From: an uncultured Clostridia bacterium
Lineage (GTDB): Bacteria > Bacillota > Clostridia > Christensenellales > Pumilibacteraceae
DNA: 41,738 nt
Direction: 5' to 3'
Assembly: GCA_944363615.1 (NCBI GenBank)
Contig: CALVUQ010000014.1
Location: forward strand, 1 to 41,738
Under the pieces are notes generated by a model, which was not told where the DNA came from, searched no databases, and saw only the letters and a list, made by a program, of their open reading frames with translations. The translations under genes were made by a program, and so were the position numbers. Position 1 is the stretch's first letter, and each line of letters starts with the position of its first letter. Below, one piece after another: positions 8,699 to 16,838 of the stretch.

Positions 8699-9868
8699 AT
8701 GAAGCTTAACAAGAATTTCGAGCTTATCAAAGACAGTTATCTTTTTGCGACGGTGGCTGAAAAGACCGCGGAGTACCTTAAGGAAAATCCTGATAAAAAA
8801 CTTATAAAACTGGGCATCGGCGACGTAACCATTCCTCTTTGCAAAGCGGTGGTGGAAGCGGGCGTCAAAGCGGTGGAGGAAATGGGGAAGCCCGAAACTT
8901 TCCGCGGTTACGGCCCTTACGAAGGATACGACTTTCTGCGTAAGTCCGTACGCGACTACTATGCCCGCCGCGGCGTAAATCTCGACATGGACGAGATCTT
9001 TATATCCGACGGAGCCAAAAGCGACATCGGCAATATTGTCGATCTGTTTTCGGAAGACAACGTAGTACTTGTGCCCGATCCCGTTTATCCCGTTTACGTG
9101 GATACCAACCTCATGGACGGACGCAGAATAATTTACGCCGACGCAAGCGAGAAAAACGGCTTCTTGCCCATGCCCGACTACGGCGTGGACTGCGACATCA
9201 TATACATGTGCTCGCCCAACAACCCCACGGGCGCCGTTTACGACAAGGCGGGGCTTAAGGCGTGGGTGGACTATGCCAAAGCCAAAAACGCCGTCATTCT
9301 GTTCGACAGTGCGTATGAGTTTTACGTTACGGACGAAAATCTGCCGCGCTCCGTTTACGAGGTGGAAGGAGCAACGGAAGTGGCGATAGAATTCTGTTCC
9401 TTAAGCAAAACCGCAGGTTTTACCGGCACCCGTTGCGGTTATACGGTTATTCCAAAAAAACTGGGCCCGCTTAACGGCATGTGGCTGCGCCGTCAGTCCA
9501 CCAAATACAACGGCGTTCCCTACATCGTGCAGCGCATGGCGGAGGCGGTCTTTTCCGAAGATGGGCAAAAGCAGATTTCCGAAAACGTCGGCGTTTACAT
9601 GAAAAACGCCAAGCTCATCTCCGATACGCTTAACGAGCTGGGCATCTGGCATACGGGCGGAGTCAATTCTCCCTATATCTGGCTCAAGTGTCCGGGCGGC
9701 GATTCATGGGCGTTCTTCGACAAACTGCTTAAAGAAGCCAACGTTGTGGGGACTCCCGGTGCGGGATTCGGCAAAAACGGGGAAGGATTTTTCCGCCTTA
9801 CCGCATTCAACAACTACGAAAACACTTCTGAAGCAATGCGCCGTATAAAATCGGTACTTACAAAATAA
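8699..9868 (+). CDS. dapL: LL-diaminopimelate aminotransferase
   Basis: 389 residues, close to the family's 400-410. It transfers an amino group from glutamate to tetrahydrodipicolinate, giving LL-diaminopimelate in one step and bypassing the succinylase and acetylase routes. Typical segments are LGIGDVTIPL, FRGYGPYEGYDFLR, the SPNNPTGA loop, and SLSKTAGFTGTRCGY with PLP lysine K237. The ATG has AAGGAG about 9 nt upstream. It supplies the substrate of DapF encoded at 4535-5377. The transcript ends at the hairpin at 9915-9946. Confidence 0.96.
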   Translation: MKLNKNFELIKDSYLFATVAEKTAEYLKENPDKKLIKLGIGDVTIPLCKAVVEAGVKAVEEMGKPETFRGYGPYEGYDFLRKSVRDYYARRGVNLDMDEIFISDGAKSDIGNIVDLFSEDNVVLVPDPVYPVYVDTNLMDGRRIIYADASEKNGFLPMPDYGVDCDIIYMCSPNNPTGAVYDKAGLKAWVDYAKAKNAVILFDSAYEFYVTDENLPRSVYEVEGATEVAIEFCSLSKTAGFTGTRCGYTVIPKKLGPLNGMWLRRQSTKYNGVPYIVQRMAEAVFSEDGQKQISENVGVYMKNAKLISDTLNELGIWHTGGVNSPYIWLKCPGGDSWAFFDKLLKEANVVGTPGAGFGKNGEGFFRLTAFNNYENTSEAMRRIKSVLTK

Positions 9869-9914
9869 AATTTATTCTGTTATAAGCGTATTTTTAAGAC
9901 GAATATCGTAAAAA

Positions 9915-9946
9915 ACCCCGATGATTTATCGGGGTGACTTTTTTCT
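9915..9946 (+). terminator. Intrinsic terminator after dapL
   Basis: Perfect 8-bp stem ACCCCGAT/ATCGGGGT with a 5-nt loop, followed by GAC and a run of six T. It ends the dapF-pyrG-GH43-dapL run and faces the convergent 6S RNA terminator. Confidence 0.9.
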
Positions 9947-9997
9947 GTCGGTTTTCAAGCGTTTTCGGTATTAAGAAAAAAGAATAAAAAAAAGAAA

Positions 9998-10025
9998 ACC
10001 CGCCGCGGAACTGTCCGCAACGGGT
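9998..10025 (-). terminator. Intrinsic terminator of the minus-strand 6S-like RNA
   Basis: Read on the minus strand, ACCCG plus a GC-rich 7-bp extension (two G-U pairs) forms a 12-bp stem with a CAGT loop. It is followed by a long U-rich tract (complement of the A-run at 9966-9997). Confidence 0.85.
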
Positions 10026-10029
10026 CTGA

Positions 10030-10234
10030 TTTTTAAATTTCCCGCATGAGCCGTCTTTCTTGCGAAATATAAACCCGCACTCGGCGAGGTGGGTTTGCCG
10101 ACCGTAACCTTCTGTCTTCCACCGATGTCCTGTAAAGGAGATATGGCATGACATATTTTACGAGTACAAGCAGTCCCTTAATTGTTCTGTGGTTATAATT
10201 TAAGCAAGCGACGCACACCGCAGGATTGATTTAC
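10030..10234 (-). ncRNA. ssrS: Probable 6S RNA
   Basis: A minus-strand non-coding transcript of about 205 nt with its own consensus promoter and terminator and no credible reading frame. The ends form an irregular closing stem: TCCTGCGG near 10218-10225 pairs with GCGGGA at 10040-10045, followed by further paired blocks such as CGTC/GACG and TTGC/GCAA. The middle opens into a large bubble. The 3' side of the bubble carries a small hairpin (AAACCC...GGGTTT), and the tip folds again around GTAAA...TTTAC. This long hairpin with a central bubble, and a body of about 187 nt, fits 6S RNA, which mimics an open promoter and binds sigma-A RNA polymerase. The identification rests on architecture and remembered end motifs, not on an alignment. 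Confidence 0.65.
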
Positions 10235-10240
10235 GGTTCC

Positions 10241-10269
10241 ATTATATACCTTATCGCAAGGTTTTTCAA
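10241..10269 (-). promoter_or_regulatory. Sigma-A promoter of the 6S-like RNA
   Basis: On the minus strand, TTGAAA (10269-10264) and TATAAT (10246-10241) are separated by exactly 17 bp. The predicted start near 10234 is just outside the closing stem of the RNA. Confidence 0.85.
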
Positions 10270-10524
10270 TACATTTTAAAAAAATTTTATCCGGAAAATT
10301 TTTGCGAACCTATTGACAAACCGCGCGCAATGTGGTATGCGGACAGAAATTCAGTCCTTTTTTCCGGCATAAATATTCCGCGACAAGGCTTATCGGGAAG
10401 CGGTGGACGCTTTTTGTAAGCAAGATGCCCGAAATTTTCTCTCTTTTCGATTATTATAAAGAGTTTCGAGGCGGACGAAAGTTCCGATTACGGCGAACGG
10501 GGAATGGCGGTTTTCGGTTTGCGG

Positions 10525-11274
10525 TTACCTTTTGGTCCGATAGTAACTGCTTAAGGTATTGAATCCCGACTTTATGATGATTTCGGTCTTCTTGCCGCCG
10601 CCCGAGTTTTCGCTTACGGCGCGCGCCCTTACGGAATTGACGTAGGAGCTTAAATTGCAACTGAAACTGCGGTTAAAAAGCCGCGAAAAATAGTACTTGC
10701 TGTAACCGAATTCGTTTGCCAATACGTCAAGGGTCAGATTTTCTTTATAATGCAGGTCTATGTACTGGACGATTTTAAGCATCAGGTCGTTGTTGGAGTG
10801 TTCAAGCCCGACAGGGCGGTAGTCGCGCGCAATCAAGCCGAAAATCATGTTGGTGTAGGCTTTTATAAGCAGATCGCTCATATCGTCGATACCGTCGGCA
10901 AGCTCGGTAATCAGTTTGCCGATGCGTGCGTTTTTCCGCTTGTCGTCAAGATAGAGGTAAGCGGCGTTTCCCGTTGCCGCCGCAAATTCCTCGTAATATT
11001 TTTTGGGTACGATCAGCACCGCCGCCTTTGCGCTTTCGTCGAAAGAATCGGGCTTATGCGCATAATGGACGTAATATTCGGGCACAAAGGTTATCTGGCC
11101 TTTTTCCAGATGAAAACATTCGGAGCCTATATGAAAGTCCGTTTTACCGCTAAGCATATAAGAAATTTCTATGCTTTGGTGAAAGTGTGGGCTGATGAAA
11201 CCTATGTCGCGATAGACGCAGTTGACGGTGTGCACTACGTCGCGTTCGGCTTCGTATTTTGCGGAAATTTTCAT
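10525..11274 (-). CDS. AraC-family transcriptional regulator
   Basis: 249 residues from the ATG at 11274, preferred over a GTG 9 nt upstream because AAGGTGG sits 5 nt before the ATG and overlaps the GTG. The N-terminal half is a cupin-type sensing domain (HFHQSIEISYMLSGK, then IGSECFHLEKGQ). The C-terminal part has two helix-turn-helix units: LTLDVLANEFGYSKYYFSRLFNR and IIIKSGFNTLSSYYRTKR. The second unit ends a few residues earlier than in most family members. It diverges from the sugar isomerase/dehydrogenase pair at 11405-13238 across a 130-nt gap with a promoter, so it probably controls that pair in response to a sugar-like ligand. Confidence 0.9.
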   Translation of the reverse strand: MKISAKYEAERDVVHTVNCVYRDIGFISPHFHQSIEISYMLSGKTDFHIGSECFHLEKGQITFVPEYYVHYAHKPDSFDESAKAAVLIVPKKYYEEFAAATGNAAYLYLDDKRKNARIGKLITELADGIDDMSDLLIKAYTNMIFGLIARDYRPVGLEHSNNDLMLKIVQYIDLHYKENLTLDVLANEFGYSKYYFSRLFNRSFSCNLSSYVNSVRARAVSENSGGGKKTEIIIKSGFNTLSSYYRTKR

Positions 11275-11322
11275 TTTGTCCACCTTATGACAATATTTGC
11301 AAAAAAAATCACAATAATAGCA

Positions 11323-11351
11323 TTGAAAAAGACAATTTACGGTGTTATTAT
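11323..11351 (+). promoter_or_regulatory. Promoter of the isomerase-dehydrogenase pair
   Basis: TTGAAA at 11323-11328 and TATTAT at 11346-11351 with a 17-bp spacer (an alternative TATAAT begins at 11351). It lies in the intergenic region shared with the divergent AraC gene. Confidence 0.65.
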
Positions 11352-11404
11352 ATAATTACGGATGAATAAAGTCAACAAAAATCCGCAAAACGGAGGGTAG
11401 AAAA

Positions 11405-12223
11405 ATGAAAATCGGCACCATCGTCCATCTGAACGAAACCACGCCCGAGCAGATTGCGAAAGTCAGGCAATACGGGCTTGAATCCTGCCAGCTTGTCTGC
11501 TGGGACATGAGTCGGTTCACGGACGAGAACGCGGCGTCCGTTACCGCCGCATCCCTCAAAGAGGGTATAGAGATAAGCGCGCTTTGGTGCGGCTGGGAAG
11601 GCGAGGCGGCCTGGAATTTCGTGGACGGATATCACACGCTGGGGCTTGTGCCTGTAAGGACGCGCAAAAAGAGAATAGAAAATCTGAAAAGCGGGTCGGA
11701 TTTTGCAAAGAAAATAAACGTTGCTCACGTTGTGACCCACATGGGATTTCTGCCCGAAAACCCGACCACAGACGAGTATTCCTGCGTCGTGGAAGCGATT
11801 CGCGAAGTCGCGGAGTACTGCAAAAACAACGGGCAGTATCTGTTGTTCGAAACGGGGCAGGAAACGCCGATAACGCTTTTAAGGACTATTCTTACCGTGG
11901 GGACTGGTAACCTCGGCATCAATCTCGATCCCGCAAACTTGTTGCTTTACGGTAAAGCCAATCCCTGTGACGCGCTGGACGTATTCGGCAAATACGTAAT
12001 GGGCGTGCATGCAAAGGACGGCGAATATCCCACGGACCCGAGGTACCTTGGACAGGAAAAGCGCATAGGCGACGGCAGAGTAAATTTCCCGTTGCTTATC
12101 GAAAAGCTTAAAAAGCTGGGTTATGACGGCTCCTTGACCATAGAACGCGAAATAAGCGGCGAAAAACAGATTCAGGACATTCTTTACGCGAAAAAGTTTT
12201 TGGAGGGAATTATCAATGGATAA
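11405..12223 (+). CDS. Sugar phosphate isomerase/epimerase (xylose-isomerase-like TIM barrel)
   Basis: 272 residues with the AP-endonuclease-2/xylose-isomerase-like barrel. It starts MKIGTIVHLNE and has metal-site strands VVTHMGF, LLFETGQE, LGINLDPANLLLYG, GVHAKDG and the terminal SLTIEREI. Family members isomerise or epimerise keto-sugars, inosose derivatives or sugar acids using a divalent metal; the exact substrate is unknown. GGAGG stands 9 nt before the ATG. It overlaps the next gene by 8 nt (ATGGATAA), so the two are translationally coupled. It is divergent from an AraC regulator. An isomerase plus a Gfo/Idh/MocA dehydrogenase is a common catabolic pair for unusual sugars or cyclitols. 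Confidence 0.88.
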   Translation: MKIGTIVHLNETTPEQIAKVRQYGLESCQLVCWDMSRFTDENAASVTAASLKEGIEISALWCGWEGEAAWNFVDGYHTLGLVPVRTRKKRIENLKSGSDFAKKINVAHVVTHMGFLPENPTTDEYSCVVEAIREVAEYCKNNGQYLLFETGQETPITLLRTILTVGTGNLGINLDPANLLLYGKANPCDALDVFGKYVMGVHAKDGEYPTDPRYLGQEKRIGDGRVNFPLLIEKLKKLGYDGSLTIEREISGEKQIQDILYAKKFLEGIING

Positions 12224-13238
12224 AGTAAGGGTAGGTCTTGTGGGAATAGGCGGTATGGGTTACAACCATTACTGCTGCCATAAAAATCTTGAAACTTCGG
12301 ACGTGGTGGCGGTTTGCGACGTTCGCACCGATATGGCAAAAGAAAAGACGGGCGGCGCCGTTAAAATATACGGTGACCTTGACGAAATGCTTGAAAAAGA
12401 GAGTCTTGACATGATAGACATCTGCACGCCCACTTATCTGCATGCTTCCATGGCGGAAAAATGCCTTGAAAAGGGGCTTCACGTGCTTTGCGAAAAGCCC
12501 ATGACCCTTGACGAAAAGGAGGCGGACAAATTGCTTGCCGCGGTGAAAAGAACCGACAGGAATTTCATGGTAGCCCACGTCGTCAGATTCATGAAGCCTT
12601 ATGCGTATCTGAGAAAGGCGATAAAAAGCGGGGAGAACGGCAAGCTTTTAAGGCTGGAAATGCACCGCAATTCTTCGGTGCCGCTTACAAGCTGGCAGAA
12701 CTGGTTTCTTGACGAAAGCCTTAGCGGCGGAGTGGTGACGGACCTGTCTATACATGACCTTGATTTTGTAAGTCACGTTTTGGGAAAGCCCGACAAAGTA
12801 AGCGCTTTCTGGCGCCCGCTTAAAGACAACAGTTCTTACTCCGCGGCGTCCATGCTCTACGGCGATACTCTTGTCAGCTGCGAGGCGTCCTGGTACAAGG
12901 TCAAAATCAATTTCCGCGCCGAATTTCTGGCGGTTTTCGAAAATTGCTTTATAGATTTCAAGGACGGAAAACTTTATAAAAACAACGAAGAAACCGATTT
13001 AAGCGATTTTTCCCTTGACGATGAACTGGGCGTTTCCGTAAAAGGCGACAATCCGTATAAGGACGAAATCGAGTACTTCATCGACTGTATTCTGAAGGGC
13101 AGAAAACCCGTTTTCGTTTCGCCCGAAAGCTCCGCTTCTACAATTCGCCTTACCGACCTTGTAAAAATGAGCGCGACCCGATTTGCGAACACACCGATTG
13201 TGCAAAATTTATCTCGAAAAACTTTTAAGCGCACATAA
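12216..13238 (+). CDS. Gfo/Idh/MocA-family NAD(P)-dependent oxidoreductase with altered C terminus
   Basis: 340 residues. The Rossmann motif is VGLVGIGGMGYNH, followed by DICTPTYLHASMAEKCLEKG and the catalytic-lysine motif CEKPMT. GGVVTDLSIHDLDF holds the usual histidine of the active site. It oxidises a sugar or cyclitol hydroxyl; the substrate is unknown. The expected family end (near SASTIRLTDLVKMS) is followed by about 25 unrelated residues. These are read from the start of a decayed oxidoreductase gene in another frame (see 13171-13714), so the original stop appears lost and the protein has a short foreign tail. The enzyme core is intact. Confidence 0.88.
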   Translation: MDKVRVGLVGIGGMGYNHYCCHKNLETSDVVAVCDVRTDMAKEKTGGAVKIYGDLDEMLEKESLDMIDICTPTYLHASMAEKCLEKGLHVLCEKPMTLDEKEADKLLAAVKRTDRNFMVAHVVRFMKPYAYLRKAIKSGENGKLLRLEMHRNSSVPLTSWQNWFLDESLSGGVVTDLSIHDLDFVSHVLGKPDKVSAFWRPLKDNSSYSAASMLYGDTLVSCEASWYKVKINFRAEFLAVFENCFIDFKDGKLYKNNEETDLSDFSLDDELGVSVKGDNPYKDEIEYFIDCILKGRKPVFVSPESSASTIRLTDLVKMSATRFANTPIVQNLSRKTFKRT

Positions 13239-13714
13239 AAACGCAGTCGTCAAAACGGTTAATCTGTGTGTCGGGACGGTCTTATCTTCTTTAACGATAC
13301 GATGTTGGAAACTCGTTTGGAGGATATAAAAAAAGGCGACTTTTCTTCTTCGGCATACGATTATGCCAAAGATTTTGACGCCTCCGACGAAATAGTTATA
13401 GGCGCGCCTTACCGGGATTATTCTTTTCCGTCGCTGCTTAAAGCGTATTTTGAACACATTTGCGTAAACAAGCTGACTTCTGCGTATAAGTCAGACGGTG
13501 AAGAGTATTTGCTGCGCAAAGCAAATCGTCTGACGTATATTTTTACCGCCGGCGAAAAATGAGTAAAGAAAATTCTGCCACTTATTATATGAAAGATATG
13601 TGCGAGATGTGTACTATCGGAAATTTGCGTATATATTATGATGTCCGACCGGATGAGTATAATAGCGATATCGCAAGTATAATGGAAAAAGCGGCAAACG
13701 AGATAAGAAAATAA
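13171..13714 (+). pseudogene. Decayed flavodoxin-fold NAD(P)H-dependent oxidoreductase (azoreductase/NQO-like)
   Basis: Three reading frames are needed to follow one protein. From 13171 the frame gives RPDLRTHRLCKIYLEKLL and on to VKTVNL, overlapping the end of the upstream dehydrogenase gene. A 2-nt shift near 13266 leads to RDGLIFFNDTMLETRLED and the family core DEIVIGAPYRDYSFPSLLKAYFEH. A second shift at the A-run before 13559 leads to the end, MCEMCTIGNLRIYYDV to EKAANEIRK, stopping at 13714. The N-terminal flavin-binding start is missing. Members of this family are small FMN-dependent quinone or azo reductases. Two frameshifts plus the lost 5' end make this a pseudogene; a sequencing error could explain one shift but not the whole pattern. 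Confidence 0.8.
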
Positions 13715-13910
13715 CCGATATTCTTAATGTCTGAATAAAATGCGCTTTATGACATACTTTATGTCGAAAGCGTATTTTCATTTTTTAATGTCATTATATG
13801 CAGATTTATGGATTCAGCTCCGTGTTAAGCGAGAATCATGCGGGTATTTTCGGAAATAGGACAAATTTGTCGCAAAACCTGAAAAAAGAGTAATTATGAA
13901 CAGCTATTTA

Positions 13911-13939
13911 TTGACTTTTATTTTTTTAATATTTATAAT
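13911..13939 (+). promoter_or_regulatory. Promoter of the GH4 glycosidase gene
   Basis: TTGACT at 13911-13916 and TATAAT at 13934-13939 with a 17-bp spacer. The T-rich spacer and a strong AAGGAGG at 13965-13971 follow the same direction. The rest of the 13715-13973 gap is AT-rich with no recognisable gene. Confidence 0.85.
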
Positions 13940-13976
13940 ATCAATATAAAGGCATGAAAGTATCAAGGAGGAGATG

Positions 13977-15290
13977 ATGAAAAAATTTGCTTTTATAGGA
14001 GCGGGAAGTCTGCAGTTTACCAGCAGCTGCGTAAGGGATTTATTGACATTTGAAGCTTTTGAAGAATGCGAATTTGCATTAATGGACACCAATAAGGACA
14101 ATCTTGCGGCTATTAAAAAAGTAGTGGAAAGGATAGTGCATGAGATGAAACGCGAAAAATGCAGAATTACCGCCACTACCGATCGTAAAGAGGCTCTTTT
14201 AAATGCGGACGGTGTGCTTTGCACTGTGTTTAACGGCGATATAGACGTGTGGCAATACGATATACTTATTCCCAAAAAGTACGGCATAGATATAAACGTG
14301 GGTGATACACGCAGCGTTTCAGGGATATTCCGTGCGCTTAGAAATATTCCGCTTATGTTGGAAATATGCCGCGATATAGAAAAATACTGCCCGAGAGCGA
14401 TTTTTTTGAATTATACCAATCCTATGGCAATGCTGTGCGGCGCCATGCAGAAATATTCTGGCATACAGGTGACAGGTTTGTGTCACAGCGTGCAAGGTAC
14501 CGTACATATGCTTGCCGAATGGCTGGACGTTCCTTATGAAGAAATAACATATAAGTGTCTGGGAGTAAATCACCAGTCGTTTTATACCGTACTCAAACAT
14601 AACGGCGAAGATCTTTATCCGCGACTGCGTAAACTTATGGAAAACCCCGAATATTACAACAGAGAACAGGTGAGGAACGAGCTTTTTCTGAAACTCGGCT
14701 ACTATGTTACCGAGTCCAGCGGACATAATTCGGAATATACGCCTTGGTTTAGGAAACGTCCGGATTTGATAGCCAGATACTGCACTGACGGCACCGGCTG
14801 GAATCCGGGACATTTTGCATTTTCGCTGGAAGGCAGAACCGAACGCAAAAAAAATCCTCTTAAACAATATGACGACTGGATGAAAAAAGAATTTTCGCAT
14901 CAGAAAAGTATGGAATATGCCGCGGATATTTTCAATGCCTGCTTAGGCGACGGCAAACCGTTTATTTTTAACGGCAACGTTATAAATCACGGTTCTATAC
15001 CGAATCTGCCCGATGACGCCTGTGTGGAAGTTCCGGTGGTGGCAGACAGAATGGGCTTTAAAACCACAATCGCAGGACCGCTGCCCGATCATATAGCTAT
15101 ACTGGTAAATACCACCGCACGTATAGAATCGCTGGTGGTGGAGGCGGCTATGCACAAAAGCCGCGAAATGGTTTATCGCGCGACTTATATGGATCCGCTT
15201 TCATCGGCGGTGTGTTCGCTGGAAGAAATAAAGCGCATGTGCGACGAGCTTTTTGAGGTAAACGCCGATTTTCTGGGGGATTACAAATAA
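13977..15290 (+). CDS. Glycoside hydrolase family 4 (alpha-galactosidase/alpha-glucosidase type)
   Basis: 437 residues from the second of two adjacent ATG codons; the first (13974) is only 2 nt from AGGAGG and is less well spaced. GH4 enzymes cleave glycosides by a redox mechanism with NAD+ and Mn2+. Visible are the NAD-binding FAFIGAGSLQFT, the ADGVLCTVFNG strand, NYTNPMAMLCG, the Mn-ligand C169 in GLCHSVQG, and H199 in GVNHQSFY. The CHSVQG form is typical of the MelA-type alpha-galactosidase/alpha-glucosidase branch rather than the phospho-glucosidases, so the substrate is probably an unphosphorylated disaccharide. No signal peptide is seen. It stands alone with its own promoter and terminator in a zone flanked by two pseudogenes. 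Confidence 0.92.
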   Translation: MKKFAFIGAGSLQFTSSCVRDLLTFEAFEECEFALMDTNKDNLAAIKKVVERIVHEMKREKCRITATTDRKEALLNADGVLCTVFNGDIDVWQYDILIPKKYGIDINVGDTRSVSGIFRALRNIPLMLEICRDIEKYCPRAIFLNYTNPMAMLCGAMQKYSGIQVTGLCHSVQGTVHMLAEWLDVPYEEITYKCLGVNHQSFYTVLKHNGEDLYPRLRKLMENPEYYNREQVRNELFLKLGYYVTESSGHNSEYTPWFRKRPDLIARYCTDGTGWNPGHFAFSLEGRTERKKNPLKQYDDWMKKEFSHQKSMEYAADIFNACLGDGKPFIFNGNVINHGSIPNLPDDACVEVPVVADRMGFKTTIAGPLPDHIAILVNTTARIESLVVEAAMHKSREMVYRATYMDPLSSAVCSLEEIKRMCDELFEVNADFLGDYK

Positions 15291-15312
15291 AATAAATATT
15301 AAAGCTACAATA

Positions 15313-15346
15313 AAGCGGATTCCGCCCGGGAGAGTCCGCTTTTTTA
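15313..15346 (+). terminator. Intrinsic terminator after the GH4 gene
   Basis: AAGCGGA/TCCGCTT stem with a GC-rich 15-nt loop, followed by a run of T. It begins 23 nt after the GH4 stop codon. Confidence 0.85.
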
Positions 15347-15552
15347 TTTACAACAGGTTGCGGAAATGACGTTTGTCATAACGAGCCGAATTAAAGTTCA
15401 ACACAATGCTCATTTCTTATCGGCAGCATTGACAAACTCGTAAACAATGTGTTGTTGGAGGATCGTAAAAATACGCGGCGTATGCTGAGCGGAGAGCCAG
15501 CATGAGATTTTTCCGGCTTTAAACGCCTTTATTTACAGAGGAGATAACAGCT

Positions 15553-15940
15553 GTGATGTCTGCACGCAGTAGGTACGCGCCAAGGGTACTGTTGGATATT
15601 ACCGAACATTCTTGCGGTAAAAATATTCCCATGAAGGAAGTCACGGAAAGAGAAAGTCTTTCGCTTAAATATCTCGAACAAATTCTGCCCGTGCCGACAA
15701 AGCACAATATGATAGAGGACGTGCACGGAAAGGACGAAGGATATCGCGTCTTAACCGTACTACCGTACAATATACGACAGATGAAATATTGCGCCTGACC
15801 GAAGGTCCTTTGGCGCTTGTTTCCTGTATAAGCAACTATATTCCCTGTCTGCGTGCCGCTACTCATCCGTCGTTTTTTTATGGTTTTTAAGGAAATATCC
15901 CGGTATTTACGGCATTATCGTATGCTAACGAATCTTTTTC
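15553..15940 (+). pseudogene. Decayed Rrf2-family transcriptional regulator
   Basis: The first 70 residues from 15553 or 15556 keep the Rrf2 winged helix: SRYAPRVLLDITEHS, IPMKEVTERESLSLKYLEQI, then GYRVLT. The frame then runs into an early stop at 15798. A second frame from about 15757 continues the family: YTTDEILRLTEGPLALVSC and NYIPC, the region that carries Fe-S cysteines in relatives. A third frame near 15880 gives VFKEISRYL, matching the end of the family. GAGGAG stands before the start. At least two frameshifts make it non-functional as a full regulator, though a truncated DNA-binding piece could be made. The 15347-15552 gap before it shows no gene. Confidence 0.8.
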
Positions 15941-16068
15941 GCCGCGATTTGTGTAAACCCAGGTTATTCTTTTTCCCGTGCGGCAGGGAATATGTCTTTC
16001 GCCTGTATCTATTACGATTGCGCCTGGCTTATTTTGTAGTCGGCAAGCAGAGCCTGCACATAATCGGG

Positions 16069-16749
16069 CTAATCTGTAATTATTTTACCTTTAAGCTTAT
16101 TTATGGAATTTTTGATTGCGTCGTCGGTGGCGCCCGAAAATTTATCCGCGCTGTTGTAATCGAAGCGTTTTGTAAATCTTTCGAGATCGGAATTAGTCTT
16201 TTTCAAAGTTTCAAGCTGTTTCGCCGTTAATGCGGCGGCATATCTTTCCGCCGATTTTCCCGCATAAGAAACGTATTGCAAAAGGCGGACGAAATGCGGC
16301 ATGCAGAAACCCGAGCTTTCGGAAAAGACTTTGGGAAATTCCGCTTCCGCGCCGAACATCTGCGCCACGGTGTAACAGTATCGCGTCATGATTTCTTCCG
16401 CTTCGTCGCAAATCACGCAGGTGTCCAGCGTTTTATCGAGTTTTTCGGCCAGTTTTTTTGCCTGTTTTGCGTTTGCTGTCGTGCCGATGTTTTCGATAAT
16501 GTTTTCGGTGCGCGTGTTGATCTGAAGCGCAAGCCCCAGTTTATTGCCGCCGTCATATAGCTTCAAAAGGTGGCGGGTGCAGAAACCGCGTTTGTTGACC
16601 TTGATTCTGTAATCGGGTTCCATTACGGCCTCGCCAAGGTATTGTTTGACAAGACGGTTTTCGATCCTCTCGTAAAGAAGGCAAATGGGGCAGCCGTCCT
16701 TTTGGCGAAAGGCGTCCCAAACGGGTGTGGTCTGGATATGATACTGCAT
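16069..16749 (-). CDS. DUF6062-like cysteine-pair protein
   Basis: 226 residues, on the minus strand, with GGAGTGA 5 nt before its ATG. The N-terminal part has CPICLLYERIENRLVKQYL, MEPDYRIKVNKRGFC and RHLLKLYDGGNKLGLAL. A second cysteine pair, CVICDEAEEI, is followed by SSGFCMPHF. This layout (CxxC, FCxRH, CxxC, FCxPH) matches the DUF6062 proteins of clostridia as I remember them. The two CxxC plus Cys-His sets suggest a metal or Fe-S site in each half, as if a unit had been duplicated. Function is unknown. It is divergent from the SPOR-like gene, with 89 nt between them. Confidence 0.75.
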   Translation of the reverse strand: MQYHIQTTPVWDAFRQKDGCPICLLYERIENRLVKQYLGEAVMEPDYRIKVNKRGFCTRHLLKLYDGGNKLGLALQINTRTENIIENIGTTANAKQAKKLAEKLDKTLDTCVICDEAEEIMTRYCYTVAQMFGAEAEFPKVFSESSGFCMPHFVRLLQYVSYAGKSAERYAAALTAKQLETLKKTNSDLERFTKRFDYNSADKFSGATDDAIKNSINKLKGKIITD

Positions 16750-16838
16750 ATTTCACTCCGTCAAAGAATATATAAAACTGTAAAGCCGCGTCTTGAAATG
16801 CGGTTTTACGGTATGATTTTACTAAATCGGAGCGCAAA

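Noticed and set aside
10033..10218. 61-residue minus-strand reading frame inside the 6S-like RNA
   Set aside because: It lies within a strongly structured RNA, has no family resemblance and no convincing ribosome binding site.
10332..10562. 76-residue plus-strand frame after the 6S promoter
   Set aside because: No good ribosome binding site, aromatic- and arginine-rich composition unlike neighbours, and it overlaps the end of the AraC gene.
16793..16817. Promoter TTGAAA...TATGAT before the SPOR-like gene
   Set aside because: The spacer is only 13 bp, too short for sigma-A.
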